Below are positions 26,501-37,397 of a stretch of DNA of 64,000 bases, piece after piece. This stretch comes from Heliocidaris erythrogramma. Its lineage: Eukaryota; Echinodermata; Echinoidea; Camarodonta; Echinometridae. A model generated the notes under the pieces. It did no database searches, had not been told where the DNA came from, and saw nothing but the letters and a program-made list of their open reading frames with translations. The stretch is from the NCBI GenBank assembly GCA_025617745.1, contig CM046855.1, positions 18,879,880-18,943,879 on the forward strand, given 5' to 3'. The number at the start of each line of letters is the position of its first letter. Within the stretch, counting starts at the first letter, position 1. A program made the translations under genes and the position numbers.

Positions 26501-29500
26501 TATCTGATAATGCATATCTTTTCAATCTAATATCATTTCAGGACTGGGTATACACCAGGAGAAGGGAGATGCAGGTAAATGATTTAGGACATATTTGTTA
26601 ACTTTATTCATTTGACTGTTTGAAAAAGAAGAAGAAATATATAATATTAATAATAAATAGCACATATCACATTATGATATAACGTCCCTATGCGCTTCCA
26701 AAGGGTTTGGATATTATTACCCTGGCTTTAGCTCCGACAGCCGTATAGCGCATAGTGCATTTCAAGGAATAAATCCTGCCAGGTACCCATTTAACACCTG
26801 GGTGGAAAGTGGCACATGTGGATTAATGTCTTGCCAAAAGACGCTAGTGCCGGGCTGAGATTGGAACCCTCAACCCTGGGATGGAGAGTCAAGTGAATGA
26901 CCTAAGTTCGCACTTAGGGTAATACAGTCAACCTCGCCTGAGTCGATCATGACGGGACTGAGTGAAATGCGTCGTTGACATAAGTGAATTTTGACTTGTG
27001 CGGAAGTCGAAGAAAATCCAACTTACGCGTGTATATATAACACGGGGACGCCGCGGTGCAGACTCTGGCCGTCGCACAGTGGGCCAGACTGGCTCCAAAG
27101 TGCACCAAAATTCATATTCACTGAGTTTTATTTACAAATTTAAACTTAGATGATGGGTCTATGGGTATTCAGACCCGTAGAATCCAATCAAAATATTTTC
27201 GAATACCTATGACGTCATTAAAATACTGATTTCTGATTGGCTGCCAAAATCCGATGGAAAATAAAATATTTCTCGTATTACAATGATTTTCCTACTTCAG
27301 AAAATTGATAATGCGTATATCAACAATTGAAAATGGTGTTAACTTAAAGCTCAGGCATATGGTACGTAAGAGTGACTTAAAGACTGGAAAATATTTATAA
27401 TAATGAGAAATTTGCAATATATTGCAATGTATGATGTCATTACTTGAAAGTAAACTTTGATAATGCATATATACTAATAAAGTAATAATATTCAGCTAAC
27501 TGAAAAATGAGTTATTAAATGAAGTTTCTAAAAAATTAAAGAGCGCCCTAGCCTTGATAACCTTGCGAAAGAGAAACGTACCTGTATCACTAAAAAGTAA
27601 TTCTGTAGGTACTATCGAGTTATCAAAGTCATAATACTGATTTAGGCAGTAGTGGTAGTCATTTCACCCGCTTGATGTAAACATTTAAATCCTATCCACA
27701 GATTGTGATGAACATGCCGCCCCAGTCGCCCCTTCTCTTTTCATTCTCTCTCTCTCTCTCTCTTTCTTTCTGTGATCTTTTTTCTCTCTCTGTCCTTCTC
27801 CATCTCTCTCTATATTTGTATCCCCCGAACTAGTGTTCAGGGATACTATGGATTTGGCATCGTCGCGCCGCGTCCGCGTCCGCCGCAGAGATTTTCTTGT
27901 GAGAGCTCTACTGGCTGCAGTTTTTGTCGGATCACCTTCAAATTTCACATGGAGGTGCATTATGGTAAGATGAAGAAGCCTATTGTTTTTGGTGTGGGCG
28001 GAGTCGATATGGTTGCCATGGTAACCATATTTTTAAAGAAATAGTAAAGATTTTCTTGTGAGCGCTCTACCGGCTGCAGTTCTTGTCGGATCACCTTCAA
28101 ATTTCGCATGGAGGTGCATTATGGTAAGATGAAGATGCCTATTGTTTTTGGTGTGGGCGGAGTCGACATTGTTGCCATGGTAACCATATTTTTTAAAGAA
28201 ATGGTAAAGATTTTCTTGTGAGCGCTCTACCGGCTGCAGTTCTTGTCAGATCACCTTCAAATTTCGCATGGAGGTGCATTATGGTGAGATGAAGATGCCT
28301 ATTGTTTTTGGTGTGGGTAAAGTCATCGTTGCCATGGTAACCATATTTTTTTTAAAATGATAAAAACTTTCTTGTGAGCGCTCTACCGGCTGCAGTGCTT
28401 GTCGGATCATCTTCATATTTCGCATGGAGGTGCATTATGGTAAGATGAAGACGCCTATTGTTTTTGGTGTGGGTGGAGTCATCGTTGCCATGGTAACCAT
28501 ATTTTAAAAAGAAATAGTAAAGATTTTCTTGTGAGCGCTCTACCGGCTGCAGTTCTTGTTGGATCACCTTTAAATTTTGCATGGAGGTGCATTATGGTAA
28601 GATGAAGACGCCTAATGTTTTTGGTGTGGGCGGAGTCGACATTGTTGCCATGGTAACCATATTTTTTAAAGAAATGGTAAAGATTTTCTTGTGAGCGCTC
28701 TACCGGCTGCAGTTCTTGTCGGATCACCTTCAAATTTTGCATGGAGGTGCATTATGGTAAGATGAAGATGCCTAATGTTTTTGGTGTGGGCGGAGTCGAC
28801 ATTGTTGCCATGGTAACCATATTTTTTAAAGAAATGGTAAAGATTTTCTTGTGAGCGCTCTACCGGCTGCAGTTCTTGTCAGATCACCTTCAAATTTCGC
28901 ATGGAGGTGCATTATGGTGAGATGAAGACGCCTATTGTTTTTGGTGTGGGTAAAGTCATCGTTGCCATGGTAACCATATTTTTTTTAAAAATGATAAAAA
29001 CTTTCTTGTGAGCGCTCTACCGGCTGCAGTGCTTGTCGGATCATCTTCATATTTCGCATGGAGGTGCATTATGGTAAGATGAAGACGCCTATTGTTTTTG
29101 GTGTGGGTGGAGTCATCGTTGCCATGGTAACCATATTTTAAAAAGAAATAGTAAAGAATTTCTTGTGAGCACTCTACCGGCTGCAGTTTTCGTCGGATCA
29201 CCTTCAATTTCAAAACAAGTAATAAATGACAAAAGTATAAAAAGGTCAAATTTGTCAGCAGTGATACCCGAGGTCCCAAATTGCCACTTGATCCATTTCA
29301 GTCACAACATTGATTCAAATGGGGGATGGGCGACGGGTTCGGGGGATACATGTACTCGGACAGGTCCCCCCCTCCGAGTGCTCTAGTTTCTTTTTCTATC
29401 TCAGTTTTCGTTTTCTGTTATGTTTCCCTCCACTTTTTTGTTTCCAAACTTCATTGAGGAAACTTGGGAATCTCTTCTTGACCGACGAGTGTTCTACCAC

Positions 29501-32500
29501 TGAAGACTGGACTAAAGATTAAAATGCAATCCATATGTTTGGATATAAGTTGTTTTCTGACATGTCCCATCATCTAAAAGGGCCAGAAGACTATTAAAGC
29601 TTCTTTCGGTACTCGTGTCAAAAAGCATATTTAACTTTTATTATTTGCTGTGTGTGCATTGCCTGCGCATTTTTATGAACACATGGCGTGCTTCTATCGC
29701 ATGTAAGATTTAGGCGAAAAAGAGGCTAACATGCGGGTGGAAAATGGGTTCTTACTCAAAAAGTTGCATAGCAGGTAAATTTGGTATCAGTGTAAAGCAT
29801 GAACTATAAGAAAGGCGATCATGATATTTTCAGCGCGGAAATCGACGGAAATGTTGACCATCTTTGGGCATGAAAAAAAAATGCTATTTTCCCCCCAATA
29901 TTTTGTGTTTCATCCAAAATTACTTTCGAGAGGAATAAGAGTTCGCCTGTAAACTCTAATCATTATTTAAAATAACTATTCTGGAATAAGCATGTTCAAT
30001 TTGAAGTGCATTAAACAACCAGTTTGGCAAAAACCTTTAATAAAACTAGTATTGCATTTTACACAATGAATAAAAAATAATCAAAGTTCCGGGTCTATTT
30101 GAATAAAAATGACCCACTTAAAATTAATTTCAAGAAGAAATACTTCTCAGAGGTGTTCTACACGTTGTAATCTTTGCTTAGAATGTGAAAAAAATTAATT
30201 CTGTTTCATTGACCAAATCCCTATTTTGGCGCATTTTTGCTCACACCTGGCCCACTGTGCGGCGGCCCGGCGGTTTGATCGATTGGGAGTTCTCATCACA
30301 TAATGTACCATGATTTATATTGTGCCGACATCGAGAAAATAAGAACATACATGTACTCTACATTCCATGTACCCAGTATATTACTTCACACTCCTGTTAC
30401 AAGTTGGACAATAAAGAATAAAACCAGACACGTCCAGTGATTAATTTCACTGTATTAAATCCTCCCTTACATCCCTTTATATGCACATGGCCGTGAAGGC
30501 AATAAAACTGCATGCAGTGCATGCAGGTACGGCATCCGTCCAGCCAGCCGGCCGTGCAAACATGACTAACACATGACATTTTGTTCTTCACATGAGAGCG
30601 CGAGAGAGTGCACGAGAGAGGACGCGGAGATCGCGCCATTTTTGTAAACAAAATCGGCATGTGGCAGTTTCGACAATGATTGATTTCACATTGCCGTCTA
30701 GTTCGACTTGTGCGGTGTACATTTAATTTTTTTCATGCTATTGTTCTGAGAATTTGATCGATATAGGCGAGCATTCGACCTACAAAAATCGACTTGTACA
30801 AAGGATTAACACACGTAAGTCTATGAGGATAAATTGGGACTTTTTATTTTCATCGACTTGAGCGACTATTCGACACATGCGATGTCAACTTAAGTGAGGT
30901 TGACTGTTATCTCAAAAACTAGAAGATATTTTGAAAATCTGATTTTATGCTCTTTTTGTCAGTTCCAGCGTGTTGCGATACGACATTGGATTTTGAGATC
31001 ACGATATCTCCAAAATTCTTCATCAATCAATCTAAATGAATTATTGTAGAATATGAGAAATTATGAATCGAATATCACATTCCTAAATTTTTTTTAAATG
31101 TGCGCGAAATGTGGTCACCCCATCATACTTCATCCTCAGGTTAATAATGTATAAATAAATGCAGACAATGACATGAACAAACTCCCTCCCCCCCCCCCCC
31201 TCCCAAGAAAAAGGAATTAAGTTGCGTCCTGAAAAACAGAAGGTGAATCAAAACCAACAGCATAATAAACAAATGTCATCACACATTTGATGATATCTTG
31301 AGACCTGTCTTTCATTTGAAGTTGTAGATTTAAGATTGCTCATGTTCATTTTCGGTTTGTTTATTTTTTTCCCCTTAGGAAATACTTCCTGGTTTATATT
31401 TAGGACCGTATGCTGCAGCTCAAAGAAGCAAGGTAACTAAGTAATCCATTATCTCCAGGATTCAGGTATTACCTGTATTAAACCTATAGGGAATGAGAGA
31501 AGTCAGTCATCAACATGTTGAAAATCTTATGAAACCAAGTTTGCTGCACAAGGGCTTAATAGTTTGCAATCCGACACAAACAATCATTAATGGGGAATTA
31601 ATAATTATAAATACCATGGTGTAATTAAATGCTCAATTTGTAACAAGGTATATATATGTAATATATATTTGAACCTTAGACATCAAAGGCTTCAAAATAC
31701 GTCAATTAAAATTGAAAACATTTGCTTTTTTAAAGCTAAAATCCACAATTTTTGTATCTTCCTCTCCTAATTGTTAATTTGATTTTGCCCTTTTTTTTTT
31801 AAACTCTTCAACCCCGAGTCCCTGACCATTTTATCTTTTTTCCTCTGTGTCTTTCTTTGACTAGTTACCTGTTCTTTTAGAGCATGGTATAACCCATGTC
31901 CTTTGTATAAGACAGGCACCAGAGGCGACCATCATTAAACCAAACTTTCCAGACAGATTCCAGTAAGTTAGTGTATACATTTGATGTTTATATTTTGGTT
32001 AATATCCAGTTATATACTCCCACATCAGTATTTAACTGATGTGACATTAATGCAGTTGTTATTGATTACTTGAAGTAATGAACCAGACTTTTCTTTTTCT
32101 CTTTCTTCCATGAATCATTCTGTACAAGGTTCTGAACATTGTTCATTAATTTTTCCTGATCTGTTTAATGATTCATTCTTGCTCCCCTCTTAGCATATTA
32201 GTTGAAATACTACAAAGAGTCTGTATTCTAATTTTTTATATACATATATACACTTTCTAAGCATCCACATGGAGCACTAAATGGTAAAGAATTGGTAATA
32301 AAATAAGATCAGATTTAAAGCACCTCTGGTAAATTTTTCTCCAAAAGTACAATTTCATAGCATTAAATTTCCTGTTGAGCTTTTTTTGTGAATTTTTTAT
32401 TGTTTTTTTTAAACACATTCCTTCAAACCATGCTATGGTTTGGTGTGGTGTGTGGTTGGTTTGAAAAGAAAAAATAATTTTATTGTACTATAAAGTGAAG

Positions 32501-35500
32501 TAATTTTCTTTATTTACAGGTATTTGGTTCTTGATGTAGCAGACAATGCCATGGAAAATATCATCAGACATATACCTACCGTAAGATCCTATTAACTTTA
32601 CTTACTGCATTATTCTCCATACTCTGCTTTGGTATGTCATTACAAGTTGTTGAGCATCTGAAAAGCAGAGTGTTGCAATCACTGTCAAAACAGCATATTG
32701 GAACATAATGAAAACCTGCAATTTGAATCACTTTTTTTGTTTTTTTTTAATTATGTCATCAAATTTAAACCCACTTAGATGCTGTCTCAAATTATTTTGT
32801 CTTGACCATACTGTCGAGTTTGCTATTAAATGTGGTCATTTGTTTCTCTCTTCATTTGTAAGTATTCAAGCTAATTAGTATATGGACAAAATATAGATCA
32901 CTTTAATCATTAAGCTAGTTTCGTCATGATCGATAATTATCTGTTGCATTTTTCTCAGAAGTTCCATGTATTTTCTTGCAGGTCAAAGGATTCATTGACT
33001 CTTGTTTACAATCAGGAGGAAGGATACTAGTACATGGTAATGCTGGTATCTCAAGAAGGTGTGTCATTCAATAAATTCATTATACAATTTCTGTATATAA
33101 AGAAAGATATCTCAAGTCATACTCGTTTTATCTTTGTTGATGTTACATTATTGTATTTATGCCGTGTTAGAGAAATGTTTTCATACCAGCATATTTCATG
33201 CAATATTGCTATGTCGCAAATTAATTATTAGCAAAACGACAGTTTCATTAGCTTTTGTATCTCAGTTGCCCTACAGAATTGTGATTAATTGTGATTGATT
33301 GTGATTATAAAATGCTGCTGTCTGTGATATCTGTTCTTCCTTTCTATTTACAGTGCTGCACTCGTTATAGGTTATCTAATGGAAACATACGGACTGAAAT
33401 ACAGGTGTGTATTCGCTTGCAGACATGATTAAGATGGTGTTTGTGTGTAAATCCGGTTTTTACAGTCTTGTATCAATCAGATCTCATTATATTATGTCCG
33501 GGGAACAAACCTTTAATGTCACCATGTAAGAGAAGTGACTGAGGATAGAGGCCTTGGTTGTTTTATAGGCAGGTTAGAGAGTTCCAAACCCCCACCCCCT
33601 CCCCTCAAAAAAAAATTATCAGAATCAAAATTCTATATGAAACGTATATATGCTATGCAAAGTATTGATTTATTTATGTTGAAACTGACAAGAATAAAAA
33701 TGAGAAAAAAAATTAATCTTAAATGATTTATAGCAAAAGATGAGAGGGAAATGCATGTATGACTATTTTTGTCTGTTTTACTAGAATTGCGTACCGCTAT
33801 GTCCAGGAGAAAAGGTTCTGTATCAGCGTGAATGATGGATTTGCCAGTCAGTTGAAGGTATTCAAGATTTTGTAACTTTATTTTACTGTGTCTCTCTTTA
33901 CTTTCATTTCCTCATTCTTCCTCTGCCAATACTCAATCTTATTTCCTCTTGTACCTTTCTTTTGCATTTCTCTGTTTTCCACCTCTGTGAACACATCACA
34001 TTAAAATGTTATCAGGATGATTTAATAATCTTATCTTATCTTGTAGAGGTGTTGTGGATCAGTGGATAAGTCCCCGGACTGTGAATCACGAGGTCAGGGG
34101 TTCGAATCCCACCGCAGCACTAGCGTCCTTTGGCAAGACGTTAATCTACATTTGCCACTCTCCACCCAGGTGTTAAATGGGTACCCGGTAGGATGCGAAA
34201 GTTAATGTCATTTGCTTAGCAATGTGAGCGCCACAGCCCATTGCTGGAAAGGGAGTGGAGAATGTGCATACATTGTGTGCGGGCAAGCCAGAATCCGATG
34301 ACCGGGGTAATAATATATCTGTAAAGTGCTTAGAGTCATAGCCGATGTATTATGCTATATAAAAACGGAATATTATTATACCCCCGCCAAACGAAGTTTG
34401 AAGGGGGTAGAAAGGAATCAGTCAACGGTTGGGCGGTCGGTTGGGCGGTCGGGTGGTCGGGCGGTCGGTCGGTCTGTTGCAAATCTTGCGGATTGAACTT
34501 CTTTCTCAGTTTTCGACCAAAGCTCATGAAATTTGGTACACACATTGGTCTTGGTGGGAAGATGTGCAAGACATATTTTTCGGATGAGTCGGAATCTGCG
34601 TTGCCATGGTAACGGCATATTTATGGCAGAAAATCAAGGAAACACCTTGCGGATCGAACTACTTCCTCAGTTTTTGACCGAAAGTCATGAAATTTGGTAC
34701 ACACATTGGTCTTACTGGGAAGATGTGTACAACATATTTTTTTGATGTGTTGGAAGCTGCGTTGCCATGGAAACGGCATATCTATGGCAGTAAATCAGGG
34801 AAAAATCTTGCGGATCAAACTACTTCCTCAGTTTTCGACCAAAAGTCAAAAAAGGCTGTTGTCACGGGGCGGGGGTATTAATCATCATCTTCAGTGATAT
34901 TTCTAGTTATTATTGTAATAGTTTTTATTAAACATGTGCACAAGGTGTTCCATTAAAATGTTGACTGATGATTTTGTTTTACAGGAGTATGAAGCAATAT
35001 TCACAGCAAGGATGCAAGTGCCTGCTGGCATGACAGAAGGATTGGGTAAGACTCGTTCCATTCGATTCCATTGTACATGTACTTCATGTCACATACAATC
35101 AAAAACAGTTTAGAAAGTGAATAAAATGTCACATTAAAAAAAAAGAAGTTTGAATATCATATCATTTTCATGATTGTTAGAAATTTCATATTAAGCAGTA
35201 TTCTTGATCAGTGATATATCAGACAACTGCCCTATTTAATGTTTCATATTAAAAGATCATATGGAGTTCTAACATGTAAACAAACTGTTATCCCTGGATG
35301 TATTTTCAGAACATTCAATATTGCCAATATATACATATACGTCATGAAAGAAAACTTGGTTAGTATTTAATACTAAAGTTCATAAATCATGACACATGTG
35401 TTTGATATTGAACTGTTTATCACTTGATAAATCTAGGAATACCAGATGATTCCTCCATGACTTTCTAGTTTTCTCAGCAAGAATACTTAATGTTTTTCTT

Positions 35501-35563
35501 ATCTTCCAATTATGTTTAGGTATCAAAAGGTCACTGGAAGATGAAGAGATGGAACCTGACTAA
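23537..35563 (+). CDS. STYX: STYX pseudophosphatase, complete ten-exon CDS
   Basis: Serine/threonine/tyrosine-interacting protein, a dual-specificity-phosphatase fold lacking catalysis; in mammals it anchors ERK and competes with other phosphatases. Exons: 23537-23614, 26542-26574, 31379-31432, 31865-31962, 32520-32580, 32982-33058, 33354-33404, 33785-33857, 34985-35045, 35520-35563. They sum to 630 nt (209 aa; human about 223) with consistent phases and GT/AG borders. Family landmarks in order: LKFPQMP (14-20), REMQEILPGLYLGPY (34-48), HGITHVLCIRQAPEATIIKP (62-81), YLVLDVADNAMENIIRHIP (89-107), VHGNAGISRS (125-134), YVQEKRFCI (155-163). In active enzymes His126 is followed by Cys; here residue 127 is Gly, as in vertebrate STYX. 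The start ATG follows TTCGGG; a CCGGCCGG word lies about 60 bp upstream. The C-terminus is shorter than human. First AATAAA after the stop: 36583-36588 (use unproven). Confidence 0.96.
24330..24467. repeat. 138-bp near-perfect palindrome in STYX intron 1
   Basis: The left arm begins CTACGAAGACCTGGAAGGGC and the right arm is its complement, ending CTTCGTAG at 24467. An A/T run and ACGTACGTACGT blocks meet at the centre near 24398. As RNA or single-stranded DNA it would form one long hairpin. No target duplication is visible. The ORF at 24172-24357 runs into its left arm and is not credible. Confidence 0.85.
24955..26395 (+). mobile_element. 5'-truncated LINE (non-LTR retrotransposon), RT fragment
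   Basis: An open frame from about 24956 to 25999 encodes a reverse-transcriptase domain: DFTKAFDRVNH (residues 18-28 of the frame), GVPQGTKLGPVLFLILVND (74-92), YVDDL (103-107), then the thumb and C-terminal region common to CR1/L2-like non-LTR elements. No endonuclease domain is present; a stop lies just upstream, so the copy is 5' truncated, as is usual for LINEs. A poly-C tract follows the stop (25991-26005) and the 3' end is an AATAAATAAA-type tail near 26380-26395. It is inserted sense-wise in STYX intron 1. The RT frame is uninterrupted, suggesting a fairly young copy. Clade assignment is tentative. Confidence 0.85.
26628..26920 (-). mobile_element. SINE (family II), antisense, in STYX intron 2
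   Basis: On the minus strand the body words CACTAGCGTCTTTTGGCAAG, GCCACTTTCCACCCAGGTGT and AAATGGGTACC match the SINE at 34048-34378. The tRNA-like head is decayed (B-box-like GGTTCCAATCT near 26866). The tail is an A/T-rich TAATAT repeat at 26628-26650. Confidence 0.7.
27067..30267. mobile_element. Nested TIR element F
   Basis: Inverted ends share CGCACAGTGGGCCAG (27073-27087, complement at 30247-30261) flanked by GGCCG. Outside lies the pogo-like element; inside at 27819-29386 is array element A. A (CT)n run at 27741-27765 precedes A. 29387-30246 is AT-rich with no ORF I can assign. Confidence 0.55.
27819..29386 (+). mobile_element. Helentron-like element A with nine 156-160-bp tandem monomers
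   Basis: It starts TATCCCCCGAAC, which folds back on GTTCAGGGATA within 30 bp and also pairs with GTTCGGGGGATA at 29337-29348. A GTCCGCGTCCGCC segment follows, then tandem monomers beginning near 27903, 28062, 28222, 28378, 28535, 28695, 28855, 29012 and 29168 (last partial). Monomers at 28222-28535 and 28855-29168 are the same pair repeated 633 bp apart, a four-monomer higher-order unit. Eight monomers carry GTTGCCATGGTAACC. The 3' end is a hairpin ACTCGGA/TCCGAGT, then CTAG followed by T (29383-29386). Short ORFs across the array are artefacts. Confidence 0.75.
31141..31378 (+). other. STYX intron 2, 3' part
   Basis: From 30907 to 31378 the intron has no insertion I can define. It holds a C tract at about 31187-31200 and a polypyrimidine stretch (TTATTTTTTTCCCCTTAG) serving exon 3. 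Confidence 0.6.
34048..34378 (+). mobile_element. tRNA-derived SINE (family II), STYX intron 8
   Basis: A box GTGGATCAGTGGATAAG and B box GGTTCGAATCC at about 34058 and 34101, then the family body (TAGCGTCCTTTGGCAAGACG, CACCCAGGTGTTAAATGGGT) and a TATTATTATA tail. The head resembles a tRNA whose acceptor stem is replaced by the SINE body. Its tail touches the first base of element B, so one inserted at the edge of the other. Confidence 0.8.
34379..34906 (+). mobile_element. Helentron-like element B, about 161-bp tandem monomers
   Basis: The 5' hairpin TACCCCC...CAAAC/GTTTG...GGGGGTA is followed by a GGTCGGTTGGGCGGTC-type microrepeat. Two and a half monomers begin CTTGCGGAT near 34487, 34648 and 34809 and include ATGAAATTTGGTACACAC and GTTGCCATGG. 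GGCGGGGGTA at 34868-34877 is the inverse of the 5' start, and CTAG followed by T ends it at 34903-34906. Same plan as A, C and D. Confidence 0.7.
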
Positions 35564-37397
35564 CAGAGCTAAGATCTCTGGTCAGACTGTGCAATCATTC
35601 CCCCGTAGTGGATTTAACAACCTTGCTGTTCCTAGAACTGTTCCTGGACCAGTGCCTGGAGATTTCTCACTTACAAGCCCCATCTCCAATTAGTTGACCA
35701 AGAGGAAGATTGGCTGCTGGCATGAATGTTCAGGTTTTTCATGAATACATTTCAGCAATACATTTCAGCATCCAGACACAGGTTACACAATTGTATTCTC
35801 ACTCTACAGTTGAGTAATACTGTATGTGAAACTTCAGCAGTTGAAAACAACCATCCATACATTGCAATACATTGCAAGAAATTTCCAGCATGTCATTTCT
35901 TACAAATGATATAGTAGTCAGGGTATGTTAAGAGAAGTTTAATTTTCTCATTAGTTTGATTAGATCATGTAAAGTGTGTGCTTCTTAACTACTGATGTTT
36001 GGTTGCTTATTTTGTACAAAGTCATTCAGTTTTTTTCATTTTCTTTAAGAAAAAAAATTATTTAAGTCTCACAGTGATTTGAATGCAATGATTATATATT
36101 GATTTTGTGTGAGGATCACTTGGTCCCCAGGTTGATACATGTACATGTATTTTCCTTTCCCCTTTTATAATGAATCTCCATAGAAACAGACGTTTGAAGG
36201 ATCTCCTATGAAGCGGGTAGGGTGTGATATAGTATTAGCTTATTGTGTTTCATGCATTTTCACATGTGACAAAAGTTAACAAAGCAGTCACATAAAACTG
36301 TAAAACAATATAATATATTTTCATAAACACTGTAGTATAGCTAGCATTCCGTCACACGTGTAAAATATAGTGACTAATTCATGTCACTAATTTTACCTTT
36401 TTTTCCAGAAAGTGCAAAGGGGAAACAGTACGTATATATTAATTAATTTGCATATTTTTTGTTCATCTATCATAATGAGGTGCTTCGCTTGCAGGTTGGC
36501 TACATCATGTGCTGTTGAGAAGCTTGAAAATGTTACATTGTGTGAGAGACAAAGTAGGAATGATCATAATAATAATAATAGTAATAAACCATTTCTTGTA
36601 TGGTGCATATCACATTACATAAGTATGTCTCTATGCACTTAGGAAGAAAAAAAAGCAAAGAGAAATTAGGTTACTAAGTTCCTTTTATCTGTTTAACATT
36701 TGGAATAAGTGTGTTTTAAAGGCAGACTTAAAAAATCTATTGTATTAATGTTTCTACTTATCATAATATGTTGTAGTGTTTGAAAAAAATACATTGTATT
36801 TGGTTTCCATTTATCTGATCTTCTTAAAGTATGATTGCTCCATTGTTTTCATTCCAATCATACACACGTTACTTTTCAGGACCTCCTTTATTCATGCGCA
36901 GCTATCACCCACTATATCATTCATCTCCAGCAGCTTTATTTCAGTAAAAACATGGCCAATTTTATTATTATACAAGTTACTTAAGATATGCCAAGTAAAT
37001 TGTGGAATAATGTGAATTTTGCACTGTTTAGAAAATCTAGAGATTTGTTTTGGTCTCTTTATCTCTCTCTCTCTCTCTCTCTCTCTCACTTTTGTAACAC
37101 TGTATCTGCCTCTTTTTGTTGCAACTCTTTCTCTGATTGGTAATCCCTTTCAACGTGCCTGATGTAGGTGTAACTGATTATACCAAAGATGTGACATCAA
37201 TTGTCATTCCCTAACTGTACATTGATAGCACACTGCTACACTCAAAGCAGAATATGGAAATTTACTTTTGAAATCCTTCATGCTATTGTAATTCTTAAAA
37301 TATTCATAACAGTGTAGTAATTTTGTACAAGTTGATTCTGTTTTTCTTTTTTTTAACCTATATTTCAAACTGAATACACTTTGTACTTTTTCTTTTT
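35564..37397 (+). other. STYX 3' UTR and downstream flank
   Basis: AT-rich, non-coding. Candidate poly(A) signal AATAAA at 36583-36588 follows an ATAATAATAAT run. A (CT)n run lies at 37063-37088. ORFs at 35726, 36412 and 36776 are short and unlike known proteins. Confidence 0.5.

Larger units (their letters stand above)
26925..30906. mobile_element. Outer TIR element, pogo/mariner-like ends, holding two nested elements
   Basis: The left end CAGTCAACCTCGCC (26925) after TA, and the right end AGTGAGGTTGACTG (to 30906), are inverted. Inner words CGACTTGTGCGG occur near both ends (26993 and 30703). Ends of this kind with a TA target are typical of pogo/Tc1-mariner relatives. No transposase is seen. 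Element F (27067-30267) interrupts it, and element A lies inside F. The CpG-rich frame at 30397-30660 shows no recognisable domain. Confidence 0.6.

Noticed and set aside
27903-29200. CRISPR-like array
   Set aside because: Repeats of 156-160 bp are contiguous with no unique spacers, in an animal intron; it is the core of a transposon-type array.
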